In this document: positions 1-8,721 of the stretch, piece by piece
Numbering within the stretch: position 1 is the first letter of the stretch
Layout: the number at the start of each line of letters is the position of its first letter
Source: Rhodospirillaceae bacterium
GTDB lineage: Bacteria; Pseudomonadota; Alphaproteobacteria; CACIAM-22H2
Assembly (NCBI GenBank): GCA_022843945.1
Contig: JALHMR010000048.1
Span: 1-33,844 of the forward strand
Length of the DNA: 33,844 nucleotides
Direction of reading: 5' to 3'
The notes under the pieces: model-generated
Databases searched by the model: none
The model's input: the letters and a program-made list of their open reading frames with translations, nothing else
Told to the model about the DNA's origin: nothing
Made by a program: the position numbers and the translations under genes

Positions 1-62
1 AACTTTATTTAAGAAAAAGTTTAGGCGACCATGGCCCGACGCTGAATCGGGGCCTTCGTCAC

Positions 63-599
63 ATGATGCCATCAAGAGTATCGGGAAGTCGAAGGTCGCG
101 CGGGGTCCGGGGGGCCCGCGATGCTGGCCGCGCCGCGCCGGTGCTGAATATCGGCGGCGGCCTCGCCTTCGGCGCGGCCGCCGGCATCGCCACCGGCCCC
201 GGCGCCATCGTCGCCGCGGTGGCGCCGCCGCTGGTCGCGGGCCACGCCCACGCCATCATCGTGCGCCCCTCGGTCATCCCGGAGCAGCCGCTGCTCGACC
301 GTTTCGTCGGCGACATGGCGGCCGCCCCGGAGATCGTGGGCGAGCTCGTGGCGCTCTATGTCGAGCAGCATCCGCGGCTGGCGCTGCGCTTCGTCTCTCT
401 TGCCCTGCGGCGGCATATCGATGCCGCCCTGTGGATCGAGGAGGCCGCCGCGCGCCGCGCCCGTTTCGGCTTCGAGGCGCTGGCCACCGTGCTGCGCGCG
501 GCCGTCTCGCTGGCGGCGCCGGCAGCCGAAGAGCCCGAAGCCCCGTCGGTGATTCTGGATATTCCGCCGCTCGACTGGCTCGATCCGCCCACGCTTTGA
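63..599 (+). CDS. Hypothetical Gly/Ala-rich protein
   Basis: I do not recognise this 178-residue protein. It has a basic N-terminus (about residues 3-23), a Gly/Ala-rich hydrophobic stretch (about 28-68) that could contain one or two membrane segments, and a helical Ala/Arg/Glu-rich C-terminal half ending in an acidic, Pro-rich tail. Its third codon positions are strongly GC-rich, as in the neighbouring genes, which supports coding on this strand. Two adjacent ATG codons (63 and 66) can start it and neither has a clear ribosome binding site, so the start is uncertain. It lies 105 bases upstream of pntAA on the same strand but has no evident link to the transhydrogenase. The AT-rich stretch at 1-30 could hold its promoter. 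Confidence 0.5.
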   Translation: MMPSRVSGSRRSRGVRGARDAGRAAPVLNIGGGLAFGAAAGIATGPGAIVAAVAPPLVAGHAHAIIVRPSVIPEQPLLDRFVGDMAAAPEIVGELVALYVEQHPRLALRFVSLALRRHIDAALWIEEAAARRARFGFEALATVLRAAVSLAAPAAEEPEAPSVILDIPPLDWLDPPTL

Positions 600-704
600 G
601 CGGAACCATCGCCGTTTCCGCCCCGTGGCAAAGCCGCTACCGCCCCTTGGCAAACCAGTGGCGGGTTGGCATGGTGTCCCGCCAATTCAGGGGATCCTGC
701 CTCT

Positions 705-1853
705 ATGAAGCTTGCCGTACCCAAGGAACGCCGCGCCTTCGAAGCGCGGTGCGCTGCCTCGCCTGACACGGTCAAACGTCTCAAGGCACTGGGCCTCGAG
801 ATCGTTGTCGAGACGGGGGCCGGCAGCGGGGCCGCTACCCCGGACCAGGCCTATGTCGATGCCGGCGCCACCATCGCGCCGGACGCCGCCTCGTGCCTCG
901 CCGAGGCCGACATCGTGCTCAAGGTGCAGCGCCCGCTGACCGCCGATGAGGGCAACGACGAGCTCGGCCTGATCAAGCGCGGCGCCGTGCTGGTCTCGAC
1001 CATGGATCCCTATCGCAACAAGGCGCAGGTCCAGGAATACGCCACGCGCGGCATCACCGCGATGGCCATGGAGCTGATGCCGCGCATCACCCGGGCCCAG
1101 AGCATGGACGTGCTCTCCAGCCAGGCGAACCTCGCCGGCTACAAGGCGGTGATCGACGCGGCCGAGGTCTTCGGCCGCGCCTTCCCCATGATGATGACCG
1201 CCGCCGGCACCATCGCGCCGGCCCGCGTCATGATCTTCGGTGTCGGCGTTGCCGGGTTGCAGGCCATCGCCACGGCCCGGCGCCTGGGCGCCGTCGTCTC
1301 GGCCACCGACGTGCGGCCGGCCACCAAGGAGCAGGTCGAGAGCCTCGGCGGCACCTTCGTCGCGGTGATGAACGAGGAGTTCCAGCAGGCCCAGACGGCC
1401 GGCGGCTATGCCAAGGAGATGTCCGACGCCTACAAGCAGAAGCAGGCGGCGCTGATCGCCGAGACGATCAGGAAGCAGGACATCGCCATCTGCACGGCGC
1501 TGATCCCCGGCCGCGCGGCGCCGACCCTGATCACCGAGGACATGGTCAAGTCGATGAAGCCGGGCTCGGTGATCGTCGACCTGGCGGTGGAGAACGGCGG
1601 CAACTGCCCGCTCTCCGAGCCGGGCAAGGTGGTGATCAAGCACGGCGTGGTGATCGTCGGCTACATCAACGTGCCGAGCCGCGTGGCGGTCGACGCCACC
1701 GCGCAATATGCGCGCAACTTGTTCAACTTCCTCGGCGTCATCCTCGACAAGAAGACCGGGGCGCTGACCATCGACGCCGCCGACGACATCATCAAGGGCG
1801 TGATGCTGACGCGCGACGGCGCGGTCGTGCATCCGGCCTTTACCACTGCGTAG
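705..1853 (+). CDS. pntAA: NAD(P) transhydrogenase alpha subunit, part 1 (NAD(H)-binding)
   Basis: This is the soluble NAD(H)-binding domain I of proton-translocating transhydrogenase, which uses the proton gradient to move hydride from NADH to NADP+. The 382-residue protein opens with MKLAVPKE, typical of the family, followed by KVQRP (about residues 75-80), SQANLAGYKAVI, the nucleotide-binding turn GVGVAGLQAIATARRLGA (about 180-197) and the TALIPGR segment. Its length matches the separate PntAA chain of alphaproteobacteria rather than the fused PntA of E. coli. A TTG at 666 lies in frame, but ATG 705 fits the family N-terminus and has AGGGGA about 11 bases upstream. It is the first gene of the pntAA-pntAB-pntB operon. 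The 159-base gap to pntAB holds a palindromic repeat. Confidence 0.96.
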   Translation: MKLAVPKERRAFEARCAASPDTVKRLKALGLEIVVETGAGSGAATPDQAYVDAGATIAPDAASCLAEADIVLKVQRPLTADEGNDELGLIKRGAVLVSTMDPYRNKAQVQEYATRGITAMAMELMPRITRAQSMDVLSSQANLAGYKAVIDAAEVFGRAFPMMMTAAGTIAPARVMIFGVGVAGLQAIATARRLGAVVSATDVRPATKEQVESLGGTFVAVMNEEFQQAQTAGGYAKEMSDAYKQKQAALIAETIRKQDIAICTALIPGRAAPTLITEDMVKSMKPGSVIVDLAVENGGNCPLSEPGKVVIKHGVVIVGYINVPSRVAVDATAQYARNLFNFLGVILDKKTGALTIDAADDIIKGVMLTRDGAVVHPAFTTA

Positions 1854-1871
1854 GTCATAGAATGCTTAGCG

Positions 1872-1974
1872 CACCCCCCTCCCTAACCCTCCCCCGCAAG
1901 GGGGGAGGGGACATGATCGCCGATCAACTTCTTACCCCCTCCCCCTCGACGGGGGAGGGATGGGGTGGGGGTGA
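1872..1974. repeat. Palindromic repeat inside the pnt operon
   Basis: Two G/C-only hairpins stand in tandem. One has CCCTCCCCC and GGGGGAGGG arms with a GCAA loop, the other has the same arms with a TCGA-type loop. Outer arms rich in CACCCCC and GGGGGTG can also pair. This looks like the REP-type palindromes common between genes of alphaproteobacteria. It sits between pntAA and pntAB and would form strong RNA structure in the transcript. Confidence 0.7.
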
Positions 1975-2012
1975 TTGGCAAACTTGCAACTGGCATTGCG
2001 GAGACTGAGCCG

Positions 2013-2429
2013 ATGGATCCCTCGCAGCTTCCCTCGACCGCGGCGCAGCTTGCCAACGAGGCCGCCGCCCTCGCCGCCAAGGCGCGGATGCTCGCCGAGC
2101 AGGCGGCCGTCGCCGCCCAGAACAGCGGCGGCGGCGTCGACATTCTGACCATGGGCCTGACGGTCTTCGTGCTCGCCTGCTTCGTCGGCTACTACGTCGT
2201 CTGGCGGGTGACCCCGGCGCTGCACTCGCCGCTGATGGCGGTGACCAACGCGATCTCGAGCGTGATCATCGTCGGCGCGCTGCTGGCCGCCGGCGCCAGC
2301 CAGGTCGGCTTCTCGCGGACCCTGGGCTTCCTCGCCATCATCCTCGCCTCCGTCAACATCTTCGGCGGCTTCGTGGTGACGCAGCGCATGCTCGGCAAGT
2401 TCAAGAAAAAAGAAACGGCCAAGAAGTAA
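2013..2429 (+). CDS. pntAB: NAD(P) transhydrogenase alpha subunit, part 2 (membrane)
   Basis: This is the small membrane chain that, with PntB, forms the proton channel of the transhydrogenase. The 138-residue protein has an Ala-rich helical N-terminus (about 1-35) and then three or four hydrophobic segments (about 45-65, 72-93 and 100-122), ending in a Lys-rich cytoplasmic tail. This matches the separate alpha-2 chain in both size and layout. A GTG at 1965 is in frame, but it would add 16 residues encoded by the edge of the upstream palindromic repeat, so ATG 2013 is preferred. The gene ends 18 bases before pntB, with GGACGGGGA in the gap as a possible ribosome binding site for pntB. Confidence 0.93.
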   Translation: MDPSQLPSTAAQLANEAAALAAKARMLAEQAAVAAQNSGGGVDILTMGLTVFVLACFVGYYVVWRVTPALHSPLMAVTNAISSVIIVGALLAAGASQVGFSRTLGFLAIILASVNIFGGFVVTQRMLGKFKKKETAKK

Positions 2430-2447
2430 GGACGGGGACCCAGAACC

Positions 2448-3842
2448 ATGAGCGAGAATCTCGCCGCCCTCCTGTACCTGGTCGCGGCCGTCTGCTTCAT
2501 CATGTCGCTGCGCGGCCTGTCGTCGCCCGAGACGGCCCGCCAAGGCAACAATTTCGGCATCGTCGGCATGGTGATCGCCATCGTCACGACGCTGCTCCAT
2601 CCCGCGATGGGCGGGTTCCTCACCATCGTTGCCGGTGTGGTGATCGGCGGCGCCATCGGCACCTTCATCGCGGTGCGCGTGCAGATGACGGCGCTGCCGC
2701 AGCTGGTCGCCGCCTTCCATTCGCTGGTCGGCCTGGCGGCGGTCTTCGTCGCGGCGGCCGCACTCTACTCGCCCGCCTCCTTCGGCCTCGGCGTGCCGGG
2801 CGAGATCAAGACCGCAAGCCTGATCGAGATGGGCCTGGGCACGGCCGTCGGTGCCATCACCTTCACAGGCTCGATCGTCGCCTTCGCCAAGCTGCAGGGC
2901 CTGGTCTCCGGTGCGCCGCTGACCTTTCCGATGCAGCACCAGTTCAACGCCTTGCTCGGCGTGGCCATCGTGCTGACCATCGTCTGGTTTGCCTTCACCG
3001 GCTCGTACGCCGCCTTCTGGATCCTGGTGCTGCTGTCGCTCGCCGTGGGCTTCCTGCTCATCGTGCCAATCGGCGGCGCCGATATGCCGGTAGTCATCTC
3101 GATGCTCAATTCCTATTCCGGCTGGGCGGCGGCGGGCATCGGCTTCACCTTGCACAACAACGCGCTGATCGTGACCGGCGCGCTGGTCGGCTCGTCGGGC
3201 GCCATCCTCAGCTACATCATGTGCAAGGGGATGAACCGCTCGATCTTCAACGTCATCCTCGGCGGCTTCGGCACCGATGCCGCCGGTGCCGCCGCGGCGG
3301 GCGCCAAGGAGACGCGCCCGGTGAAGTCCGGCTCGGCCGAGGACGCGGCCTTCATCATGAAGAACGCCTCGTCGGTGATCATCGTGCCGGGCTACGGCAT
3401 GGCGGTGGCCCAGGCCCAGCACGCGCTGCGCGAGATGGGCGATCTCCTGAAGAAAGAGGGCGTCACCGTGCGCTACGCCATCCACCCGGTGGCCGGCCGC
3501 ATGCCCGGCCACATGAACGTGCTGCTGGCCGAGGCCAACGTGCCCTACGACGATGTGCTGGAGCTCGAGGAGATCAACCGCGACTTCGCCCAGACCGACG
3601 TCGCCTTCGTCATCGGCGCCAACGACGTGACCAACCCGGCGGCCAAGACCGACCCCCAGTCGCCGATCTTCGGCATGCCGATCCTCGACGTCGACAAGGC
3701 CAAGACGGTGCTGTTCATCAAGCGCTCGATGGCCACCGGCTATGCCGGCGTGGAGAACGAGCTGTTCTTCCGCGACAACACCATGATGCTGTTCGCCGAC
3801 GCCAAGCACATGTGCGAGGAGATCTGCAAGGCGCTGGGCTGA
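2448..3842 (+). CDS. pntB: NAD(P) transhydrogenase subunit beta
   Basis: This is the beta subunit. The N-terminal half (about residues 1-260) consists of many hydrophobic helices that form the proton channel. The C-terminal domain III binds NADP(H). Seen directly in that domain are the fingerprint PGYGMAVAQAQ (about residues 311-321), HPVAGRMPGHMNVLLAEA, the GANDVTNPAA turn and KRSMATGYAGVEN near the end, all characteristic of PntB. The length of 464 residues is the usual one. It is the last gene of the pnt operon and converges with the minus-strand enolase-superfamily gene, whose stop codon lies 4 bases away. The complete operon suggests that this cell makes NADPH from NADH at the cost of proton motive force. 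Confidence 0.97.
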   Translation: MSENLAALLYLVAAVCFIMSLRGLSSPETARQGNNFGIVGMVIAIVTTLLHPAMGGFLTIVAGVVIGGAIGTFIAVRVQMTALPQLVAAFHSLVGLAAVFVAAAALYSPASFGLGVPGEIKTASLIEMGLGTAVGAITFTGSIVAFAKLQGLVSGAPLTFPMQHQFNALLGVAIVLTIVWFAFTGSYAAFWILVLLSLAVGFLLIVPIGGADMPVVISMLNSYSGWAAAGIGFTLHNNALIVTGALVGSSGAILSYIMCKGMNRSIFNVILGGFGTDAAGAAAAGAKETRPVKSGSAEDAAFIMKNASSVIIVPGYGMAVAQAQHALREMGDLLKKEGVTVRYAIHPVAGRMPGHMNVLLAEANVPYDDVLELEEINRDFAQTDVAFVIGANDVTNPAAKTDPQSPIFGMPILDVDKAKTVLFIKRSMATGYAGVENELFFRDNTMMLFADAKHMCEEICKALG

Positions 3843-3846
3843 CGGC

Positions 3847-4956
3847 TCAGCGCCGGCGGAATTCCGCGACCTTCGCCGGATCGACCTCGACGCCCAGCCC
3901 CGGCCCTTCGGGCAGGGTCAGCACTCCGTTTTCGACCGCCAGCGGCTGCTTGACGATATCCGCCGCGAGATAGTGGTTGGTCGTCGTCAGGTCCCAGTCG
4001 AGCGCCGGGACCGCGGCAGCGAGATGCAGCAGCCCGGCCGTCGCCAGGCTCGACTCGGCGATCTTGGCCGCGAGGTTGACGTGCCAGCCCAGCGCCGTGC
4101 AGCGCTCGGCCGCCGCCTTGGTCGCGATGTAGCCGCCCAGCTTGATCGGCTTGAGGCTGGCTCCCCTGGCGGCGCCTGCCTTGTGGTGGGCCTCGATGTC
4201 GGCCAGGCGGCCGATCCCTTCATCGGCGCAGAGCGGTGCGGCAAAGACCTCGGCCAGGCACGCCATGCCGGCGAGATCGTCGGCCTTCAGCGGCTGTTCG
4301 ACATAGGCGAGGCGCAGCGTCCCGGTGACCCGGGCGAAATCGCGGGCCGTGTCCTCGTTCCAGGTGGTGTTGGCGTCGACCGAGAGCTTGGCCTCCGGGC
4401 CGATGACGGCGCGCACGGCGCGCGCGGCGGCGACATCGTCCTCGAGCGCGCGCGTGCCGACCTTGAGCTTGAACACACTCATCCCCGCGCGCCGCGCCGC
4501 GTCCGCCTCGGCGACGTCCTGGTCGATGGTGGCGTTGCCGAGCATGCGCATCACCGCCATCTGCCGGCGCCGGGCGCCGCCCAGCAGCTCGCAGACCGGT
4601 TTGCCGGCGCTGCGGCCGGCGAGATCGAGCAGGGCGAGATCGACGGCCGCCTTGGCCGCCGGGTTGCCGACGATGGCCCGCTCGAGCATCGGGCGCAGCG
4701 CCCCGAGCCGGTCGAGACTGCCGCCGATCAGCAGGGGGGCGAGGAAGCGGCGGATGGCCGCCACCATGCCCTCGCTGATTTCGCCGGACAGGTTCGGGGA
4801 GGCGGCGGATTCGCCCCAGCCGACCAGGCCATCGCCGGTCTCGATGCGCACGACCACGCCTTCGGCGGTCTCGAGCTTGAGCCGGCCGCCGAGGTTGATC
4901 GGCCGGAGCGGCGGCAGGTCGATGGCGGTGACCTCGATGGCGCGGATGACGGCCAT
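3847..4956 (-). CDS. Enolase-superfamily enzyme, muconate-lactonizing/epimerase subgroup
   Basis: A 369-residue mandelate racemase/muconate lactonizing enzyme family protein. Such enzymes abstract the alpha proton of a carboxylate, using Mg2+. The capping domain is at about 1-125 and the barrel follows. The catalytic set is visible: the KLK pair (K163, K165), metal ligands D194 (in SVDAN), E220 (in YVEQPL) and D245 (in CADEG), and a second lysine near the end of the barrel (K269 or K272, in SLKPIKLGG). A lysine on each side of the active site is the mark of the muconate cycloisomerase, O-succinylbenzoate synthase and dipeptide epimerase subgroup. The substrate cannot be read from the sequence. 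It follows panC by 10 bases, so the two are probably co-transcribed, which gives no clear clue to substrate. Confidence 0.85.
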   Translation of the reverse strand: MAVIRAIEVTAIDLPPLRPINLGGRLKLETAEGVVVRIETGDGLVGWGESAASPNLSGEISEGMVAAIRRFLAPLLIGGSLDRLGALRPMLERAIVGNPAAKAAVDLALLDLAGRSAGKPVCELLGGARRRQMAVMRMLGNATIDQDVAEADAARRAGMSVFKLKVGTRALEDDVAAARAVRAVIGPEAKLSVDANTTWNEDTARDFARVTGTLRLAYVEQPLKADDLAGMACLAEVFAAPLCADEGIGRLADIEAHHKAGAARGASLKPIKLGGYIATKAAAERCTALGWHVNLAAKIAESSLATAGLLHLAAAVPALDWDLTTTNHYLAADIVKQPLAVENGVLTLPEGPGLGVEVDPAKVAEFRRR

Positions 4957-4966
4957 CGCGTGGCCC

Positions 4967-5812
4967 TCAGACCGGCACGTTGTCGATCAGCCGCGTCTGG
5001 CCGAGGAACGCCGCCGCCGCGACACGCGCGGGACCGTCGACGCGCTCCACGAGCTTCAGGGTCGTGGCGTCGACCACGTCGAGATAGTCGATGCGGGCAA
5101 AGCCGGCCTGGAGCAGCTCCTGCTTGCCGCGCGCCGCGGCCGTGCCGGCGCTGCCGCCGGCTTTCATCTCGGCGGCCACGGCGGTGATCACGCGATAGAG
5201 GAGCGGGGCGAGCGCGCGCTCGGCCGGCTTGAGATAGGCGTTGCGCGAGGACATGGCGAGGCCGTCGCCCTCCCGGTAGGTGGCGACCGGCTCGATACGC
5301 GAGGGGACATCGAGGTCGCGGGCCAGCTGCTTGATAACCTGGAGCTGCTGGTAGTCCTTCTCGCCGAAGAAGGCGGCATCGGGCAGGCATTGCAGCAGCA
5401 GCTTGGTGACGATGGTGGCGACACCCTGGAAATGGCCGGGCCGGAACGGGCCGCACAGGCCTTCGGTCAGGCCGCTGACGGTGACCGTGGTGGCGGCACC
5501 CGGCGGGTACATCTCCACCACCTCGGGCGCGAAGATCGCGTCGGCGCCCACGGTGGCGAGCTTGGTTGCGTCACCCTGCAGGTCGCGAGGATAGCGGTTG
5601 AAGTCCTCGTTGGGCCCGAACTGGGTCGGGTTGACGAAGATCGAGACCACGGCCTTGGCGCATTGCTCGCGGGCGCGGCGCACCAGCGAGAGGTGGCCGT
5701 CATGCAGGGCGCCCATGGTCGGCACAAGGCCGACGGTGGCGCCGTCCTTGCGCCAGGCATTCACCGTCCGCCGCAGCTCGGCGATCGAGCGCAGGATGGG
5801 CGGTGTGGCCAT
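4967..5812 (-). CDS. panC: Pantothenate synthetase (pantoate--beta-alanine ligase)
   Basis: PanC joins pantoate and beta-alanine with ATP to give pantothenate, the precursor of coenzyme A. The 281-residue length is typical. All family motifs are present in order: PTMGALHDGHLSL with the HxGH ATP-binding pair (about residues 31-43), FVNPTQFGPNEDF (about 59-71), RPGHFQGVATIV (about 123-134), FFGEKDYQQ (about 147-155) and MSSRNAYL near residue 185. It is the first of two closely spaced minus-strand genes. panB and panD are not in the window. The upstream gap of about 110 bases to rpsU holds a GC-rich hairpin. Confidence 0.97.
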   Translation of the reverse strand: MATPPILRSIAELRRTVNAWRKDGATVGLVPTMGALHDGHLSLVRRAREQCAKAVVSIFVNPTQFGPNEDFNRYPRDLQGDATKLATVGADAIFAPEVVEMYPPGAATTVTVSGLTEGLCGPFRPGHFQGVATIVTKLLLQCLPDAAFFGEKDYQQLQVIKQLARDLDVPSRIEPVATYREGDGLAMSSRNAYLKPAERALAPLLYRVITAVAAEMKAGGSAGTAAARGKQELLQAGFARIDYLDVVDATTLKLVERVDGPARVAAAAFLGQTRLIDNVPV

Positions 5813-5849
5813 GGACGCGTCCCCTGTTGTGCTGGCCCGGAGATGCGAA

Positions 5850-5875
5850 CGCCCGCGAACCTTGGCTCGCGGGCG
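5850..5875 (-). terminator. GC-rich hairpin between rpsU and panC
   Basis: The arms CGCCCGCGA (5850-5858) and TCGCGGGCG (5867-5875) form a 9-base-pair stem with an 8-base loop. It lies just after rpsU on the minus strand, but no T-run follows, so it may act as a Rho-independent pause or an mRNA 3' end stabiliser rather than a full intrinsic terminator. Confidence 0.45.
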
Positions 5876-5926
5876 AATTCGACGTCGGTACTGTGGCGGG
5901 GCGCCGGAGCGTCCCGCCGACCAGGA

Positions 5927-6130
5927 CTAGTAGCCTTCACGCTCCATGCGCTTGCGGGCGACCTTGCGGGCCCGGCGGATGGCTTCGGCCTTCTCGCGCG
6001 CCTTGCGCTCCGAAGGCTTTTCGAAATGACGCCGCAGCTTCATCTCACGGAAGACCCCTTCACGCTGAAGCTTCTTCTTGAGGGCGCGCAGGGCTTGGTC
6101 GACGTTATTGTCGCGAACGATGACTTGCAC
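5927..6130 (-). CDS. rpsU: 30S ribosomal protein S21
   Basis: Ribosomal protein S21 of the small subunit, 67 residues and very basic. It begins with (M)[19 protein letters not shown] and continues with the family's [15 protein letters not shown] segment. The start is a GTG at 6130-6128, chosen because it gives the conserved N-terminus. The minus strand carries GGAAGGAGTG upstream, with the AAGGAG core complementary to 6143-6148, at good spacing. The frame stays open further upstream, but those residues do not look like S21. The gene is transcribed divergently from def. Confidence 0.96.
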   Translation of the reverse strand: MQVIVRDNNVDQALRALKKKLQREGVFREMKLRRHFEKPSERKAREKAEAIRRARKVARKRMEREGY

Positions 6131-6302
6131 GGTTTGACCGCACTCCTTCCCGATATATCCGAACAAAATGGGTGAAGCGGCGGGAAGCCGTTTTCCACAG
6201 CAACCCACCGCTACTGAACACGCTTATATCACAAGCCCTTACCGCCTGGGAAGCGCAGAAAACCCCCTTTACCCAGAGGGTTGGCGGAACCATAGTCCCC
6301 GG

Positions 6303-6857
6303 ATGGCCATTCTCAAAATCGCCCGTATGGGCCATCCGGTCCTGCGCCAGAAGGCCGAGGAGGTGGCCGATCCCACCGCTCCGGAGATCCAGCAGCTGGT
6401 CGCCGACATGATCGAAACCATGGATGACGCGCCGGGGACCGGGCTGGCGGCCCCCCAGGTCCACGTGCCCCTGCGGGTGGTGGTCTTCCGGGTCGGAGCG
6501 CACCGCTCGACCGGGGCACCCGACGACCAGCCCGAGGCGCTGACCGTGCTGATCAACCCCATCCTCGAGCCCCAGGGCGAGGAGCAGGCGCTGGACTGGG
6601 AGGGCTGCCTGTCGGTGCCCGGCATGATGGGGGCGGTGCCGCGCTTCACCCGGCTGCGCTACCGGGGGGTCAACGAGAAGGGCGAGGAAATCGACCGCAC
6701 GGTCTCGGGCTTTCATGCCCGCGTCGTGCAGCACGAATGCGACCATCTCGATGGTATCCTCTACCCGCAGCGGCTCCAGGACCTGCGGCTGTTCGGCTTC
6801 AGCGACGAGATGAAGAGAGCCTTTGGAGGCAACGACGATGAGCCAGACCCGGACTGA
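6303..6857 (+). CDS. def: Peptide deformylase
   Basis: This metalloenzyme removes the formyl group from the N-terminal methionine of new proteins. The 184-residue protein has all three motifs: GTGLAAPQ (residues 45-52, in place of the usual GIGLAAPQ), EGCLS (100-104) and HECDH (144-148). The metal ligands are C102, H144 and H148. The frame is open upstream to 6168, but ATG 6303 gives the usual start MAILKIARMGHPVLRQ. The last 20 bases overlap the next gene, whose ribosome binding site lies inside def. The usual partner fmt is not visible. The acidic tail (NDDEPDPD) is encoded in the overlap. Confidence 0.96.
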   Translation: MAILKIARMGHPVLRQKAEEVADPTAPEIQQLVADMIETMDDAPGTGLAAPQVHVPLRVVVFRVGAHRSTGAPDDQPEALTVLINPILEPQGEEQALDWEGCLSVPGMMGAVPRFTRLRYRGVNEKGEEIDRTVSGFHARVVQHECDHLDGILYPQRLQDLRLFGFSDEMKRAFGGNDDEPDPD

Positions 6858-7512
6858 CGAAACCGGCTTTGATCGCGACGCGGTGCGCGAGGCGATCGTC
6901 GAAGCGGCCTTGCCGCACGTCGCCTTCGACGGCTGGACTCCTGAGACCCTGCGCCTGGCGGCGCGCGATGCCGGCTACGAGCCGGTGATGGCCTTGCGCG
7001 TTTTTCCTCGCGGCGCGGTCGAGGCGGTCGAGTTCTGGAACCAGCTCGCCGACCGGCGGATGCTGGCGGCGCTCGAGGCGGAGAAGGCCGGGACCCTGAA
7101 GATCCGGGCGCGCGTGGCGCTCGCCGTGCGCCGGCGCCTGGAAAGTGTGGGCCCGCATCGCGAGGCGGTGCGCCGCGGCCTCGGCCTGTTCGCCCTGCCG
7201 CACAACGCGCCGGCCGGTGCCGCCGTCCTGTGGCGCACGGTCGACGCCATCTGGTACGCCTGCGGCGATACGGCGACCGACTTCAACTACTACACCAAGC
7301 GCGGCCTGCTGGCCGGCGTCTATAGCGCCACGGTGCTCTACTGGCTGGAGGACCGCTCCGAGGGCTCGGCCGAGACCTGGACCTTCCTCGACCGGCGCAT
7401 CGCCGAGGTGATGCGCGTGCCCCAGGCGCTCGGCGCCTTGCGCGAGCGGCTCGCGGCGTTCCCCAATCCGCTGCGCGCTTTCGTCGAGCGCGCCAGGACC
7501 CGCACGCGCTAA
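6838..7512 (+). CDS. COQ9-family ubiquinone biosynthesis protein
   Basis: A 224-residue COQ9-family protein. In mitochondria COQ9 is a lipid-binding protein with a TetR-like fold that assists ubiquinone synthesis. Alphaproteobacteria carry the homologue. Visible here are the N-terminal helices with the VAFDGWTPETLRLAARDAGY segment, the GAVEAVEFWNQLADRRML region, and the C-terminal core with WRTVDAIWYACGDTATDFNYYTKRGLLAGVYSATVLYWL, the most conserved part of the family. The start ATG 6838 has GGAGG eight bases upstream, which decides it over the in-frame TTG 6823. It overlaps def by 20 bases, so translation is probably coupled. Confidence 0.88.
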   Translation: MSQTRTDETGFDRDAVREAIVEAALPHVAFDGWTPETLRLAARDAGYEPVMALRVFPRGAVEAVEFWNQLADRRMLAALEAEKAGTLKIRARVALAVRRRLESVGPHREAVRRGLGLFALPHNAPAGAAVLWRTVDAIWYACGDTATDFNYYTKRGLLAGVYSATVLYWLEDRSEGSAETWTFLDRRIAEVMRVPQALGALRERLAAFPNPLRAFVERARTRTR

Positions 7513-7520
7513 GACCGCTC

Positions 7521-7591
7521 GTCACCCCGGCGATAGCCAGGGTCCAGGCTTCCGGATCGACACTCGCTATCGCTCGTTGGTCCGGGATGAC
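7521..7591. repeat. Intergenic palindromic repeat after the COQ9-family gene
   Basis: Outer arms GTCACCCCGG (7521-7530) and CCGGGATGAC (7582-7591) pair imperfectly, and inner arms CGATAGC (7531-7537) and GCTATCG (7566-7572) pair perfectly, giving one long stem-loop. It lies between the convergent COQ9-family gene and purK. Its form (GTCACCCCGG ... CCGGGATGAC) resembles a dispersed palindrome common in alphaproteobacterial chromosomes, and it could end transcription from both sides. Confidence 0.6.
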
Positions 7592-7611
7592 TGCGGAACA
7601 GGGTCCTGCAG

Positions 7612-8721
7612 TCACTTCTCGTTGGCGATCTCGTCCTTGCGCGGGATCAGGCGCGTGACGTGGCCCATCTTGCGGCCGGCCTTGGCCTCGGCCTTGCCGT
7701 AGAGATGGAGCTTGGCATCGGGGTCCTTGAGCAGCTCCGGCCAGCGCTCGATCGCGTCGCCCAGCAGGTTGTCCATGATCGCGTCCGAGTGGCGCCGCGA
7801 GTTACCCAGCGGCAGGCCGCAGATGGCCCGCACCACCTGCTCGAACTGGCTGGTGATGCAGGCGTCGATGGTCCAGTGGCCCGAATTGTGCGGCCGCGGG
7901 GCAAGCTCGTTGACCATCAGCTCGCCGTCCTGGCCGACGAACATCTCCACCGCCAGTACGCCGACCACGCCGAGCTTCTCGGCGATGTGCCGGGCCATGC
8001 CCTCGGCCCGCCTGGCGGTGGCGAAGGGGATGCGCGCCGGGGCGATGGTCTGCGCCAGGATGTGGTGCTCGTGGCGGTTCTCCACGGTGACGTAGTTGGC
8101 GTGCTTGCCGTCGAGCCCGCGGGCAACGATCACCGAGCATTCCCGCTCGAACTGGACGAAGCGCTCGAGCACGGCTTCGGCCGGCGGCGGCATGCCGGGC
8201 GCGAAGCTCGCCCAGAGCGCCGCTGATTGCGCGCCGGCGCGCACCGTCACCTGGCCCTTGCCGTCGTAGCCGAGGCGCGCGGTCTTGAGCACCGCCGGCA
8301 CGCCGACCTCGTGCAGCGCCGCATCCAGGGTCGGGGCGTCGATCACCCGGCGCCAAGGGGCGGTCGGGATGCCGATGCCGTTGAGGAACTCCTTCTCGCG
8401 GACCCGGTCCTGGCAGATCTGCAGCACGCCAGGCGACGGCCGCACCGGCACCAGCCGGTCGAGCTCGGCGACGGGGGCGTGCGGAATGTTCTCGAACTCG
8501 TAGGTGACGACCTGGACCTGGCCGGCGAAGCGCACCAGGGCGTCGCGGTCCTGGTAGTCGGCCAGGGTGGTCGCGTCGGCGACCTGCGAGGCCGGCGCAT
8601 CCTTCTCCGGGCAGAAGATGTGGCAGCGATAGCCCATCGCCGCCGCGGCGAGCGCCGTCATGCGGCCGAGCTGGCCGCCGCCGAGGATGCCGATGGTCGA
8701 GCCGGGCGGGATTGAGTTCAT
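7612..8721 (-). CDS. purK: N5-carboxyaminoimidazole ribonucleotide synthase
   Basis: PurK is an ATP-grasp enzyme of de novo purine synthesis. It carboxylates aminoimidazole ribonucleotide with ATP and bicarbonate. The 369-residue protein begins with the nucleotide-fold motif [12 protein letters not shown] (about residues 9-20). It continues through the ATP-grasp lid ([17 protein letters not shown], about 139-155), the [16 protein letters not shown] strand, and [10 protein letters not shown] with [17 protein letters not shown], which carries the metal and phosphate ligands. It lies downstream of purE with a 4-base overlap (8718-8721), the usual purE-purK operon. The C-terminus ([14 protein letters not shown]) is normal. 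Confidence 0.97.
   Translation of the reverse strand: MNSIPPGSTIGILGGGQLGRMTALAAAAMGYRCHIFCPEKDAPASQVADATTLADYQDRDALVRFAGQVQVVTYEFENIPHAPVAELDRLVPVRPSPGVLQICQDRVREKEFLNGIGIPTAPWRRVIDAPTLDAALHEVGVPAVLKTARLGYDGKGQVTVRAGAQSAALWASFAPGMPPPAEAVLERFVQFERECSVIVARGLDGKHANYVTVENRHEHHILAQTIAPARIPFATARRAEGMARHIAEKLGVVGVLAVEMFVGQDGELMVNELAPRPHNSGHWTIDACITSQFEQVVRAICGLPLGNSRRHSDAIMDNLLGDAIERWPELLKDPDAKLHLYGKAEAKAGRKMGHVTRLIPRKDEIANEK

Noticed and set aside
1932-3809. Open frame of 625 codons opposite pntAB and pntB
   Set aside because: It is a shadow of the pnt genes, very rich in His, Asp, Gly and Arg as expected of the antisense frame of GC-rich codons, and matches no family.
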